DNA of 64,000 nucleotides from Curvibacter sp. GWA2_64_110 (GCA_001797315.1 MGPC01000035.1:1-64000), one strand, 5' to 3'. Counted from the stretch's first letter, positions 17,766 to 27,300 are shown. The notes: generated by a model not told the origin, from the letters alone. A program made the numbers and translations.

Positions 17766-18587
17766 ATGGTATCCCTACCCTCCATTCTAGCGAGTGCTTC
17801 CTGGCTCCCCGTGGCGCTGACTGTGGCCGCCGCCGTCGCCTATACCCTGCCCGCCACGGCCGTGCGTCGCCTGGGGCCGCAGGCTGTGCCTCGCGTCATG
17901 ATGGCGGCCTGGCTGCTGCACGGTCTGGTGCTGGCCTTCAGCCTGCTGGGCAACAACCCGCACTTCGGCTTTGCGCCGGCACTGTCCGTCACGGCCTGGC
18001 TGGTGGCGGCCGTCTATGCCGTGGAAAGCCACGTCTACCCGCAACTGGAGACGCGTTGGGCCTTTTCAGCCCTGGGCGCCATCGCTGTCGTTCTGGCCTT
18101 GCTGTTCCCGGGGCAGACCTTGCATCCTGCAGCCTCGCCCTGGCTGCCACTGCACTGGGCCCTGGGTATCGCCTCCTATGGTCTGTTCGCCGCCGCGGCG
18201 GCGCATGCCTGGCTGATGAACCGCACCGAGGAACGCCTCCGTCTGGCGGCTGATCCGCACAGCGGCCTGCCGCTGCTGACGATCGAGCGCCTGACCTTCC
18301 GCTTCGCCGGCGCCGGCTTCGTGCTGCTGTCGGCCACCCTGCTGGTCGGCCTGCTGTTTGGCGAGTCGCTCTACGGCACGGCCGGCAGCCACTGGAAGTG
18401 GAACCACAAGACCGTCTTTTCCGTGCTGTCCTGGCTGACCTTCGCCATTTTGCTGATCGGGCGCGCGCGCTTTGGCTGGCGCGGCCGGCGTGCCGCCCGC
18501 ATTCTGTATATCGGCTCGGGTCTGCTGTTGCTGGCCTACGTGGGCTCGCGTTTCGTGATCGAAATCATCCTCGGTCGCAGCACATGA
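17766..18587 (+). CDS. ypjD: YpjD/CcsA-like inner-membrane cytochrome c assembly family protein
   Basis: 273 residues with about eight hydrophobic segments and the CcsA/HemX-family core (PLHWALGIASYGLFAAAAA; conserved GSHWKWNHKTVFSVLSWLTF, analogous to the WxWD-region helices). The family takes part in cytochrome c assembly or heme handling; YpjD itself has no settled role. The tracked ATG at 17766 lies inside intron domain VI, so as annotated the protein begins with intron-derived codons (MVSLP). The native start was probably MILAS..., with its ATG at 14967-14969 now separated from the rest by the insertion. Its 3' end overlaps the next gene (ATGA). Confidence 0.85.
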   Translation: MVSLPSILASASWLPVALTVAAAVAYTLPATAVRRLGPQAVPRVMMAAWLLHGLVLAFSLLGNNPHFGFAPALSVTAWLVAAVYAVESHVYPQLETRWAFSALGAIAVVLALLFPGQTLHPAASPWLPLHWALGIASYGLFAAAAAHAWLMNRTEERLRLAADPHSGLPLLTIERLTFRFAGAGFVLLSATLLVGLLFGESLYGTAGSHWKWNHKTVFSVLSWLTFAILLIGRARFGWRGRRAARILYIGSGLLLLAYVGSRFVIEIILGRST

Positions 18588-18808
18588 AATTCCTGCTCTT
18601 GCTCGTGGTGATTTTTGTCGCCGCGTGGGCCTGGCGCTCAGGCAGGCTGGCCGATGTCGCTCACAAGCAAAAGCCGCCACCCACACCACCGCCGCAGGAC
18701 ATGGTGAGTTGCGCCCAATGCGGCGTGCACATCCCTCAAGCAGACGCCATTGCCGGTCGCGACGGACTGTACTGCTGCGCCGAACACCGGCAGCGCGCGG
18801 AGTCCTGA
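18584..18808 (+). CDS. PP0621-family small membrane-anchored protein
   Basis: 74 residues. One N-terminal transmembrane helix (MKFLLLLVVIFVAAWAWRSG) is followed by a proline-rich linker and a four-cysteine zinc-ribbon-like motif (MVSCAQCGVHIPQADAI ... YCCAEHRQ). Function unknown. It overlaps the ypjD stop by ATGA and is immediately followed (TGA-ATG) by pilS, so ypjD, this gene, pilS, pilR and ampD look like one operon. The tracked ORF at 18398 has a wrong upstream start. Confidence 0.8.
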   Translation: MKFLLLLVVIFVAAWAWRSGRLADVAHKQKPPPTPPPQDMVSCAQCGVHIPQADAIAGRDGLYCCAEHRQRAES

Positions 18809-20533
18809 ATGCAGGCGACCGACGAGGTCCACTCCTGGTTTGGTCCCTCCCTGCTGGACACGGACCTGGAGCCCGCCGACAACACGCTTCCCGAACTTGA
18901 ACGCCTGTGGCGCGGCTTCATGACGGCGCGCGCCACCATTGGCCTGGTGCTCCTGCTGTTGCAAGGCGCCCTGTACGGACTCGGCCAAGTCGGCAATCCC
19001 TGGCTGCTGGTCGTTTGTGTCGGTTATTTCATCAGCGCTCTGGCCGTCCGCATTGGCTTTCGCCCGCGCCGGCTGGGCCGGACCTTTGACCGGCAGTGGG
19101 TGGCCGTCATCGGCATTGACGTCCTGGTCTTCGCCACCCTGCAACTCCTGCACGGCAGCAGCATCAACTACACACCGCTGTTCGCCCTGCCGGTGCTGCT
19201 GGCCTCGGTGCTCGGCTCCCTGCTGCTGGCCATGGGCACAGCGGCTGGTGTCACGCTGCTGTTGCTGCTGCATGCCGTCAGGCTGTCGCTGCAAGCCCAC
19301 GTCGACGTGACGCCCCACTTTATCCAGGCGGCCCTCACAGGCGCCGGCAGCTTCGTGATCGCCTTTCTGGCCCATCAGCTTTCCATCCGGCTGGCCAAGG
19401 AGGAGCGGCGCGCCCGCCGCAGTCAATCTGCCGCACGCATTCAGCAACAGGTCAATGATCTGGTGATCGAATCCTTGAGCGATGGCATTCTGGTGGTCGA
19501 TGCGCGCGGTACCGTGCATGCGGCCAATCCCGCGGCGTGCCAGTTGCTGCAATCGGACAGCCAGCCGCTGCACAAAGCACCCTTCACGTTGGCCGGCGAG
19601 CCGGCCTGGCAGCCCTTGGCCGACCTGACGCAACAAAGCTTTGCCTACCGAGGCACCCAGCAGGCCGACATCAACATCCAACATGCTGGCCAGGGGCCTC
19701 GGCACATCCGGGCCCGCACCCGCCTGACCGCCACGCGCGGCAGCGGCGCCCAAAACCTGTGCGTCGTGTTCCTGCAGGACCAGCGCGAGATGGAGGCTCG
19801 CATGCGCACTGAAAAACTTGCCAGCATGGGGCGCATGTCGACAGCCGTGGCGCATGAAATCCGCAACCCGCTGTCGGCGATCGTCCAGGCCAATGCACTG
19901 CTGGACGAAGATCTCAGTGACCCGCGACTCAAGCAGTTGACCCGGCTGGTGCAGCAAAATGCCCGCCGACTGGAAAGAATCGTGGAAGACATCCTCGACA
20001 TCTCGCGGGTGCACAAGCGCGGCCAAGCCCACACCCTGGCACCGGAAACCCTGATCCTCGACGAAAGCGTCGCCCGCATCTGCCAGGACTGGGCGCAGCA
20101 GACACAGAGCCAAGCCCTGCACCTGGCGCTCGCCACCATGGCGCAGCCGGTCGACTTCGCCCAGGACCATCTGCGCCGTGTGCTGGTCAATCTGCTCGAC
20201 AACGCGCGCCGCTATGCCAGCGGGCAGGCCGATGCAATCCAGGTGGTCACCCAGACATCCGCCCGGGGTCAGATCACCCTGGCCGTCTGGAGCGATGGCC
20301 CGCCCATGGAGCCGTCGGTGGAACGCCATCTGTTCGAACCCTTTTTCTCCTCGGAAAGCCGCTCCAGCGGCCTGGGCCTGTACATCTGCCGCGAACTGTG
20401 CGAACGGCACGGCGCAGCCATCACCTTCCAGCGGACGCAACGTCTGGCGCACGGCAGCCGTATCGAGGGCAATGAATTTTTCGTATCCTTGCGCCGTCCC
20501 CGGTCGACCAATGACAACGCACCATCCCCCTAA
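18809..20533 (+). CDS. pilS: PilS-like sensor histidine kinase
   Basis: 574 residues. Six hydrophobic helices occupy about residues 35-205, then a PAS domain (residues about 220-330), then HisKA with the phospho-accepting His349 in AVAHEIRNPLSAI, then an HATPase domain with N-box LVNLLDNARRYA and G-box SSGLGLYICRELCERHGA. The order and the six-helix N-terminus fit PilS, which controls type IV pilin transcription through PilR. It begins directly at the stop of the preceding small gene, and pilR follows 15 bp after it. No pilA is in this window. Confidence 0.9.
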   Translation: MQATDEVHSWFGPSLLDTDLEPADNTLPELERLWRGFMTARATIGLVLLLLQGALYGLGQVGNPWLLVVCVGYFISALAVRIGFRPRRLGRTFDRQWVAVIGIDVLVFATLQLLHGSSINYTPLFALPVLLASVLGSLLLAMGTAAGVTLLLLLHAVRLSLQAHVDVTPHFIQAALTGAGSFVIAFLAHQLSIRLAKEERRARRSQSAARIQQQVNDLVIESLSDGILVVDARGTVHAANPAACQLLQSDSQPLHKAPFTLAGEPAWQPLADLTQQSFAYRGTQQADINIQHAGQGPRHIRARTRLTATRGSGAQNLCVVFLQDQREMEARMRTEKLASMGRMSTAVAHEIRNPLSAIVQANALLDEDLSDPRLKQLTRLVQQNARRLERIVEDILDISRVHKRGQAHTLAPETLILDESVARICQDWAQQTQSQALHLALATMAQPVDFAQDHLRRVLVNLLDNARRYASGQADAIQVVTQTSARGQITLAVWSDGPPMEPSVERHLFEPFFSSESRSSGLGLYICRELCERHGAAITFQRTQRLAHGSRIEGNEFFVSLRRPRSTNDNAPSP

Positions 20534-20548
20534 CCAGCCCACTCCTTC

Positions 20549-22018
20549 ATGGCACTGAATACTCCTGCAAATCCTGCGCACATCCTGGTGGTGGACGATG
20601 AGCCCGACCTGCGCACGCTGTATGAGTTGACCCTGCTGCGCGAAGGCTACCGCGTGGACATTGCCGAAAACCTGGAAACGGCCTGGCAGCATTTGAACGA
20701 ACGGCATTTCGATGTGCTGATCACCGACATGCGGCTGCCCGACGGTCTGGGGATCGAGCTGATCCAGCGCCTGCGTGCCCAGCAGCGCGGCGAGCGCTGC
20801 GTGGTCATCACGGCCTATGGCTCGGCCGAGAATGCGGTCGAGTCACTCAAGGCAGGTGCGTTCGACTACCTGACCAAGCCGGTCAACCTGCGGCAGTTCC
20901 GCGCCGTCATTGCCTCTGCGGTACAGGATGCCATCGCCCAGCGGGCCGGTGCGACGCCCCCCCCTTCGGCCCCGGCGCTGGGCATGCCCAACCCGTCGCC
21001 GGCAGCAGAAACCACGCTACAGCGCCTGGTCGGGACCTCTGCGGCCATGCGCCAGGTCAAGGAGCGCATTGCCAAAGTGGCACGCAGCATGGCCCCGGTG
21101 CTGGTCTATGGCGAATCCGGCACCGGCAAGGAACTGGCGGCCAACGCGCTGCATGCCAACAGCCATCGCGCGGGCGGCCCTTTCATTGCCGTCAATTGCA
21201 GCGCCATACCGGAGACCCTGCTGGAAGCCGAATTCTTCGGCGTCAGAAAAGGCGCCTATACCGGCGCCACGCAGGACCGCGACGGTTTCTTCCAGGCGGC
21301 CTGCGGCGGCACGCTGTTTCTGGACGAGATCGGCGATCTGCCCCTGGCCATGCAATCCAAGCTGCTGCGCGCCATCCAGGAGCGCTGCGTGCGCCCGGTG
21401 GGCGCGACACAGGAAGAGCCGGTCGATGTCCGCATCATCAGCGCCACCCACAAGAACCTGGCCGATGAAGTACAAGCCGGCCGTTTCCGCCAGGACCTCT
21501 ATTACCGGCTCAACGTGATCGAGATCGACATCCCACCCCTGCGCGAGCGGCGCGAGGACCTGCCGGCCTTGTGTGACGCCCTGCTCAAACGGATTGCGGC
21601 CGAATCCGGTCTGCCTGCCCACCCCCTCTCGCCGGCCGCACTGGCACAGCTGGCACAGCACCCGCTCAAAGGCAATGTGCGCGAACTGGAAAACCTGCTG
21701 CACCGCGCTGTGGCGCTGAGCGACGGCCACGAACTGCAGATCGAAGCGACAGCTCAGCCTGTGGCACAGGCCACCGATACAGCGACGGCATCAGCGCCGG
21801 CCACAACCGCAGAACCAGCCAGCACGCTGCCCGACGACCTGCAGCATCACCTGGACCAGCAGGAACGCGAAATCCTGATCAAGGCCTTGCAGGAAACCGG
21901 TTTCAACCGCACCGCCGCCGCCGCCCGGCTGGGCCTGAGCCTGCGCCAGATCCGCTACCGGATCATCCGGCTGAACATCGACATGCCGCAAGACCATGAT
22001 GCCGCCGACACCCCCTAA
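20549..22018 (+). CDS. pilR: PilR-like sigma-54-dependent response regulator (NtrC family)
   Basis: 489 residues: receiver domain with phospho-acceptor Asp near residue 60 (VLITDMRLPDG), central AAA+ domain with Walker A GESGTGKELAANALH, sigma-54 contact loop GAYTGATQDRDG (GAYTGA instead of the commoner GAFTGA, a tolerated variant) and LFLDEIGDLPL, and a Fis-type C-terminal HTH (QETGFNRTAAAARLGLSLRQ). It should activate sigma-54 promoters, classically pilA. It overlaps ampD by about 23 bp. Confidence 0.93.
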   Translation: MALNTPANPAHILVVDDEPDLRTLYELTLLREGYRVDIAENLETAWQHLNERHFDVLITDMRLPDGLGIELIQRLRAQQRGERCVVITAYGSAENAVESLKAGAFDYLTKPVNLRQFRAVIASAVQDAIAQRAGATPPPSAPALGMPNPSPAAETTLQRLVGTSAAMRQVKERIAKVARSMAPVLVYGESGTGKELAANALHANSHRAGGPFIAVNCSAIPETLLEAEFFGVRKGAYTGATQDRDGFFQAACGGTLFLDEIGDLPLAMQSKLLRAIQERCVRPVGATQEEPVDVRIISATHKNLADEVQAGRFRQDLYYRLNVIEIDIPPLRERREDLPALCDALLKRIAAESGLPAHPLSPAALAQLAQHPLKGNVRELENLLHRAVALSDGHELQIEATAQPVAQATDTATASAPATTAEPASTLPDDLQHHLDQQEREILIKALQETGFNRTAAAARLGLSLRQIRYRIIRLNIDMPQDHDAADTP

Positions 22019-22601
22019 CGAGCCCGGTGCCGATGCGCTGTGGAACGGCGGCTGGTACCGCTTCGCCCATCGGCTGCCATCCCCCAACTTCGGCCCGCGC
22101 CCTGCGGGCACGGTGGTGGACCTGATCGTCATCCACTCCATCAGCCTGCCGCCTGGCCAGTACGGCGGTGACGAAGTGCAGCGCCTTTTTACCAACGCCC
22201 TGGACTGGGATGCCGACCCGTACTTTCGCACCATCCAGGGCCTGGAGGTTTCTTCCCATTTCTATATCCGGCGCAATGGCGAACTCTGGCAGTTCGTCAA
22301 TTGCGATGCGCGCGCCTGGCATGCCGGCACCTCGCACTACCGAGGACGCGACAACTGCAACGACGATTCCATCGGCATCGAGCTCGAAGGTCTCGAAGGG
22401 GAAACTTTTGAAGCGGCCCAGTACGAAACCCTGGCCGGCCTGTGTGCCGCCATCCCGCAACGCTACCCCGTCGGCCACATCGCCGGCCACGAGCACATCG
22501 CACCCGGCAGGAAAGCCGATCCTGGTGCCGGGTTTTCATGGGCGCTCCTGCGCCAAGCCCTGGGTTGGCCAACTCAGTGTTTTCCCGAGGGCGTTGCATA
22601 G
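21996..22601 (+). CDS. ampD: 1,6-anhydro-N-acetylmuramyl-L-alanine amidase AmpD
   Basis: Cytosolic zinc amidase that cleaves L-Ala from anhydro-muropeptides in peptidoglycan recycling. 201 residues with the amidase_2 fold; the zinc ligands and catalytic residues lie in LIVIHSISLPPGQYGG, WHAGTSHYRGRDNCNDDSIG and GHEHIAPGRKADPG. It overlaps the 3' end of pilR, so the two are translationally linked. Two Met codons in tandem start the frame (21996 and 21999). The recycling role ties it to mpl at 34.3 kb. Confidence 0.95.
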   Translation: MMPPTPPNEPGADALWNGGWYRFAHRLPSPNFGPRPAGTVVDLIVIHSISLPPGQYGGDEVQRLFTNALDWDADPYFRTIQGLEVSSHFYIRRNGELWQFVNCDARAWHAGTSHYRGRDNCNDDSIGIELEGLEGETFEAAQYETLAGLCAAIPQRYPVGHIAGHEHIAPGRKADPGAGFSWALLRQALGWPTQCFPEGVA

Positions 22602-22608
22602 ATGTTGC

Positions 22609-22632
22609 TGCGCTGAAAAATATTTTTGCGCA
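22609..22632 (+). terminator. AT-rich hairpin after ampD, possible terminator
   Basis: TGCGC-tg-AAAAAT / ATTTTT-GCGCA lies just after the ampD stop. It is an almost continuous stem with a 2-base bulge, but the T-run is inside the stem, so terminator activity is uncertain. The rest of 22633-22870 holds no gene and no other feature I can support. Confidence 0.35.
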
Positions 22633-22870
22633 CATGCGTGAGGCATACGCCGATCACGCACACAGACCGTGCATCACCCGCCACGTAGGCGCCATGCGGT
22701 CATGCGGGGAAAAATCTGCGGCATCGCTTGTGTTTTCTGGCTGCTGCACGACAACGGTTGATCTGGCCATGCCTTCAGCCCGGCTCGTACACCGCTGCCG
22801 CCGCATTTCACCGACTTGGTGCCGGCCACTTTTCCATGCTGCGGACACGGGCGCGTCATCGCGGCGCGAT

Positions 22871-22918
22871 ACACTACCTGTAGTGGCTTGTATTCATCCA
22901 AGACCCCATATATAGTGT
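22871..22918 (+). promoter_or_regulatory. Pair of NrdR boxes upstream of nrdA
   Basis: Two 16-bp elements, ACACTACCTGTAGTGG (22871-22886) and ACCCCATATATAGTGT (22903-22918), resemble the NrdR box. Their centres are 32 bp apart, i.e. three helical turns, the usual NrdR spacing. The second overlaps a TATATA that could serve as the nrdA -10. NrdR is the ATP/dATP-sensing repressor of ribonucleotide reductase operons. Consistent with nrdAB directly downstream. Confidence 0.8.
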
Positions 22919-23011
22919 TTCCTGTTTGCACCGCGGCCCCTGCCGGCGGTGCATGAGAAGCCGGTGAACGTGACTGAAATAACCAATAAATTTGCTGAAG
23001 ACGAGGAACAG

Positions 23012-25915
23012 ATGCAAACCGCCCTGAACACCCCCACCCCCCTCCACACAGGTGTCCTGACCATGCAGACGCAGGAAAGCACGGCAGCCCAAGCGCTCAA
23101 CCATTACCAGATCATCCGCCGCAATGGGGCGGTGGTGCCGTTCGAACCCAACAAGATTGCCGTGGCCATGATGAAGGCCTTCCTGGCCGTACATGGCACG
23201 CAAGGCGCCGCGTCCGCCAGCGTGCGCGAAGTCGTCGACAGCCTGACCCAGTCGGTGGTACGCGCCCTGATGCGCTCCCGTCCAGGCGGCGGCACCTTCC
23301 ACATTGAAGATGTGCAGGATCAGGTCGAACTCGGCCTGATGCGCAGTGGCCACCACGAAATCGCCCGTGCTTATGTGCTGTACCGTGAACGCCGCACGCA
23401 AGAACGGGCTCGTCAGGCCACCGCGGAAACGCCAAAAACGCCCGCGTTGCACGTCGTTGACGGCGACCAACGCATTGCCCTGGACCTGGGTCGTCTGCAA
23501 CACCTGATCGAATCGGCCTGCTCCGGCCTCGGCGCCGACATCAAGGCCGAGCCCATCATGGCCGAGACCATGCGCAACCTTTACGATGGCGTGCCCATCG
23601 ACGAGGTGTACAAGGCCGCCATCCTGGCCGCGCGCACCCTGATCGAAAAAGACCCCGACTACACCTACGCCACCGCACGCCTGCTGTTCCACACCATTGC
23701 CAAGGAGGTGCTCGGCCGCGACGTGCAGCCGTCCGAAATGGCCGAGGCCTATACCGACTATTTCCCCGGCTTCATCAAGAAGGGGGTGGAAAACGAACTG
23801 CTGGATGAGAAGCTGCTGCAGTTCGACCTCAAGCGCCTGGGCGCTGCGCTCAAGGCCGAGCGCGACCTGCAGTTCGACTACCTCGGCCTGCAGACGCTGT
23901 ACGACCGTTACTTCCTGCACGTGCGCAAGACCCGCATCGAACTGCCGCAGGCCTTCTTCATGCGCGTGGCCATGGGCCTGTCGTTGAATGAAGTCGATCG
24001 GGAAGCCCGTGCCATCGAGTTCTATGAAGTGCTGTCTTCCTTCGACTTCATGTCCTCCACGCCGACCCTGTTCAACAGCGGCACGCTGCGCTCGCAGCTC
24101 TCCAGTTGCTACCTGACCACCGTGCCGGACGACCTGGACGGCATTTACGAGTCGATCAAGGAAAACGCCCTGCTGTCCAAGTTCGCCGGCGGCCTGGGCA
24201 ATGACTGGACGCGCGTGCGCGCCCTGGGCTCCCACATCAAGGGCACCAACGGCGAGTCGCAGGGCGTCGTGCCTTTCCTCAAGGTGGTCAACGACACCGC
24301 CGTCGCCGTGAACCAGGGCGGCAAGCGCAAGGGCGCCGTCTGCACCTATCTGGAAACCTGGCACCTCGACATCGAAGAGTTCCTGGAGCTGCGCAAGAAC
24401 ACCGGCGACGACCGCCGCCGCACGCACGACATGAACACGGCCAACTGGATTCCGGACCTGTTCATGCGCCGCGTGATGGAAAAAGGCCAGTGGACGCTGT
24501 TCTCCCCCTCCAACGTGCCCGACCTGCACGACAAGTTCGGCGCTGATTTCGAAAAGGCCTATGTCGCCTACGAAGAGAAAGCCGCCCGCGGCGAGATCAA
24601 GCCGACACGCACGCTGCAAGCGACCGACCTGTGGCGCAAGATGCTGACCATGCTGTTCGAAACCGGCCACCCCTGGATCACCTTCAAGGACGCCTGCAAT
24701 GTGCGCTCGCCCCAGCAACACGCCGGCGTGGTGCACTCGTCCAACCTGTGCACCGAGATCACGCTCAACACCAGCGACACCGAAACAGCCGTCTGCAACC
24801 TCGGCTCCGTCAACCTGCGCCAGCACCTGAAGGACGGCCAGATCGACCACGCCAAGCTGAAGAAAACGGTGGCCACGGCCATGCGCATGCTGGACAACGT
24901 GATCGACATCAACTACTACGCCGTCAAGAAGGCCCGCGATTCCAACCTGCGCCACCGTCCGGTCGGCCTGGGCATCATGGCCTTCCAGGATGCGCTGTAT
25001 GAACTGCGCATCCCCTACGCCAGCGACGCCGCAGTGGAGTTTGCCGACCAGTCCATGGAAGCCGTCTGCTACTACGCCTACCTGGCTTCGACCGATCTGG
25101 CCAACGAGCGCGGCCGCTATTCCAGCTACCAGGGCTCACTGTGGGACAAGGGCATCCTGCCGCCGGACACGCTGGACATGCTGGCGCAGGCACGCGGCGG
25201 CTACGTCGAAGTCGACCGCTCCGCCACACTGGACTGGGACGCCCTGCGCAAGAAGATCGCCAAGGACGGCATGCGCAACTCCAACTGCGTGGCCATCGCC
25301 CCGACCGCCACGATTTCCAACATCATCGGCGTGGATGCATCCATCGAACCCTGCTTCGGCAACCTGTCGGTGAAATCCAACCTCTCGGGCGAATTCACCG
25401 TCATCAACAGCTACCTGGTGCGCGACCTCAAGCGTCTGGGTCTGTGGGATGACGTGATGGTCATGGACCTCAAGCACTTTGACGGTTCTCTGGCCCCCAT
25501 CGATCGCGTGCCGCAAGAGGTCAAGGCGCTTTACGCCACGGCCTTCGAGGTGGAAACGCGCTGGCTGGTCGAGGCTGCAGCACGCCGCCAGAAGTGGATC
25601 GACCAGGCCCAGTCGCTCAACATCTACATGGCCGGCGCTTCCGGCAAGAAGCTGGACGAGACCTACAAGCTGGCCTGGCTGCGCGGTCTGAAGACCACCT
25701 ACTACCTGCGTACCACATCGGCCACGCAAGCTGAAAAGTCCACCGTGGCTGCCGGCCGCCTCAACGCCGTGTCCTCTGGCGGCGAGGCGCAAGGCGGTGC
25801 GGGCATGAGCGCACTGGAAGCGGCTGCCGCAGCGGCGCAGGCACAGATGGCAACGGCTGCAACCGACATCAAGTTCTGCGCCATTGATGATCCCGGTTGC
25901 GAGGCCTGCCAATAA
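23012..25915 (+). CDS. nrdA: Ribonucleoside-diphosphate reductase class Ia, alpha subunit
   Basis: Reduces NDPs to dNDPs with NrdB. An ATP-cone allosteric domain starts near residue 30 (IIRRNGAVVPFEPNKIAVAM). The catalytic barrel shows the conserved SSCYLTT cysteine, the NLCTEITL N/C/E triad and AVCNLGSVN; the C-terminus has the shuttle pair CEAC in DPGCEACQ. The 967-residue form from ATG 23012 is preferred because GAGGAA precedes it by 3 bases; the tracked ATG at 22949 would add 21 residues. nrdB follows after about 118 bp. Under NrdR-like control. Confidence 0.97.
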   Translation: MQTALNTPTPLHTGVLTMQTQESTAAQALNHYQIIRRNGAVVPFEPNKIAVAMMKAFLAVHGTQGAASASVREVVDSLTQSVVRALMRSRPGGGTFHIEDVQDQVELGLMRSGHHEIARAYVLYRERRTQERARQATAETPKTPALHVVDGDQRIALDLGRLQHLIESACSGLGADIKAEPIMAETMRNLYDGVPIDEVYKAAILAARTLIEKDPDYTYATARLLFHTIAKEVLGRDVQPSEMAEAYTDYFPGFIKKGVENELLDEKLLQFDLKRLGAALKAERDLQFDYLGLQTLYDRYFLHVRKTRIELPQAFFMRVAMGLSLNEVDREARAIEFYEVLSSFDFMSSTPTLFNSGTLRSQLSSCYLTTVPDDLDGIYESIKENALLSKFAGGLGNDWTRVRALGSHIKGTNGESQGVVPFLKVVNDTAVAVNQGGKRKGAVCTYLETWHLDIEEFLELRKNTGDDRRRTHDMNTANWIPDLFMRRVMEKGQWTLFSPSNVPDLHDKFGADFEKAYVAYEEKAARGEIKPTRTLQATDLWRKMLTMLFETGHPWITFKDACNVRSPQQHAGVVHSSNLCTEITLNTSDTETAVCNLGSVNLRQHLKDGQIDHAKLKKTVATAMRMLDNVIDINYYAVKKARDSNLRHRPVGLGIMAFQDALYELRIPYASDAAVEFADQSMEAVCYYAYLASTDLANERGRYSSYQGSLWDKGILPPDTLDMLAQARGGYVEVDRSATLDWDALRKKIAKDGMRNSNCVAIAPTATISNIIGVDASIEPCFGNLSVKSNLSGEFTVINSYLVRDLKRLGLWDDVMVMDLKHFDGSLAPIDRVPQEVKALYATAFEVETRWLVEAAARRQKWIDQAQSLNIYMAGASGKKLDETYKLAWLRGLKTTYYLRTTSATQAEKSTVAAGRLNAVSSGGEAQGGAGMSALEAAAAAAQAQMATAATDIKFCAIDDPGCEACQ

Positions 25916-26033
25916 ATTGAAGCCAGCTTCGCACGCAATGCGATGCTATTGAGCAACACAATCGAGCAGCGATGTGAACGAATACTTTTCATTTCATCTC
26001 GCTGCTCTCATAATCCGCTGATTGGAATCTCAT

Positions 26034-27218
26034 ATGTTGAACTGGGACGAAGAAGTCAAGCCCACCTCGCAAATGCCTTTTGCACACGGCTCATCCAGCA
26101 GCCGTACGACCGGGCTTCCTCTGCAATCCGCTGAACTTCGCACGGCACAAGCCGTCAGCGCCACTTCATTCACCACCGCCACTGACACCCCTGCTGCCGC
26201 ACACCGTATCAAGGCGTCCGACAAGCGCATCATCAACGGCCAGACCGACGTCAACCAGCTGGTGCCGTTCAAATACAAGTGGGCCTGGGAAAAATATCTG
26301 GCCACCTGCGCCAACCACTGGATGCCGCAGGAAGTGAACATGACGCGCGACATCGCGTTGTGGAAAGATCCGAATGGCCTGAGCGAAGACGAGCGCCGCA
26401 TCGTCAAGCGCAACCTCGGCTTCTTTGTGACGGCCGACTCGCTGGCCGCCAACAACATCGTGCTGGGCACCTACCGCCACATCACGGCTCCCGAGTGCCG
26501 CCAGTTCCTGCTGCGCCAGGCCTTCGAGGAAGCGATCCATACCCACGCCTACCAGTACATCGTGGAATCGCTCGGCCTGGATGAGAGCGAAATCTTCAAC
26601 GCCTACAACGAAATCCAGTCGATCCGCGACAAGGATGAGTTCCTGATCCCGTTCATCAACGCGATCATGGACCCCAACTTCAAGACCGGCACGCAGGAAA
26701 CCGACCAGACGCTGCTCAAATCCCTGATCGTCTTTGCCTGCCTGATGGAGGGTCTGTTCTTCTATGTCGGGTTCACGCAAATTCTGGCCTTGGGCCGGCA
26801 GAACAAGATGACCGGCGCCGCCGAGCAGTACCAGTACATCTTGCGTGACGAGTCGATGCACTGCAATTTCGGCATTGACCTGATCAATCAGCTCAAGCTC
26901 GAAAACCCCCATCTGTGGACTGCTGAATTCAAGGCCGAGATCAAGGCCCTGTTCGAAAAGGCCGTCGAGCTCGAGTACCGCTATGCCGAAGACACCATGC
27001 CCCGCGGCGTGCTGGGCATGAATGCCTCCATGTTCAAAGGCTATCTGCGCTACATCGCCAACCGGCGAGCCACGCAGATCGGCCTGGAGCCTCTGTTCCC
27101 CAACGAAGAAAATCCTTTCCCCTGGATGAGCGAGATGATCGACCTCAAGAAGGAGCGCAACTTCTTCGAAACCCGCGTGATCGAGTATCAGTCGGGCGGC
27201 GCACTCTCCTGGGACTGA
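26034..27218 (+). CDS. nrdB: Ribonucleoside-diphosphate reductase class Ia, beta subunit
   Basis: Supplies the tyrosyl radical from a di-iron centre. 394 residues from ATG 26034; the tracked start is a TTG 4 codons earlier. Ferritin-like iron ligands are visible: the Asp in [23 protein letters not shown], and [10 protein letters not shown]; the Tyr within HAYQY is the probable radical site. A 60-residue N-terminal low-complexity Ser/Thr/Ala stretch precedes the conserved core. The C-terminus (GGALSWD) contains the acidic tail that binds NrdA. Confidence 0.97.
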   Translation: MLNWDEEVKPTSQMPFAHGSSSSRTTGLPLQSAELRTAQAVSATSFTTATDTPAAAHRIKASDKRIINGQTDVNQLVPFKYKWAWEKYLATCANHWMPQEVNMTRDIALWKDPNGLSEDERRIVKRNLGFFVTADSLAANNIVLGTYRHITAPECRQFLLRQAFEEAIHTHAYQYIVESLGLDESEIFNAYNEIQSIRDKDEFLIPFINAIMDPNFKTGTQETDQTLLKSLIVFACLMEGLFFYVGFTQILALGRQNKMTGAAEQYQYILRDESMHCNFGIDLINQLKLENPHLWTAEFKAEIKALFEKAVELEYRYAEDTMPRGVLGMNASMFKGYLRYIANRRATQIGLEPLFPNEENPFPWMSEMIDLKKERNFFETRVIEYQSGGALSWD

Positions 27219-27300
27219 GCAGACTGAAAATGGCTTCCAGAATTACACACATCATTGACCGCCCCGTAGAGGACGGCTTTGGCGTGTGCACCCGAGTTCA

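Larger units (their letters stand above)
15332..17785 (+). mobile_element. Group II intron with its maturase ORF, apparently complete
   Basis: The 5' end is placed at GTGCGCC (15332), matching the GUGYG consensus. About 600 nt of folded domains I-III precede the ORF in domain IV. A canonical 34-nt domain V lies at 17709-17742. Domain VI follows (GGATATCAT pairing with ATGGTATC) with a bulged A at 17777, giving a 3' end near 17784-17785 (AT). A second GTGCG at 14970, directly after an ATG, is an alternative 5' end. The intron is lower in GC than its surroundings. It lies between ffh and ypjD in the ypjD direction. Boundaries are inferred; I could not confirm EBS/IBS pairing. Confidence 0.8.

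Noticed and set aside
22874-24955. 693-aa minus-strand ORF over nrdA
   Set aside because: Antisense shadow caused by high GC and codon bias; His/Val/Gly-rich composition typical of such shadows.
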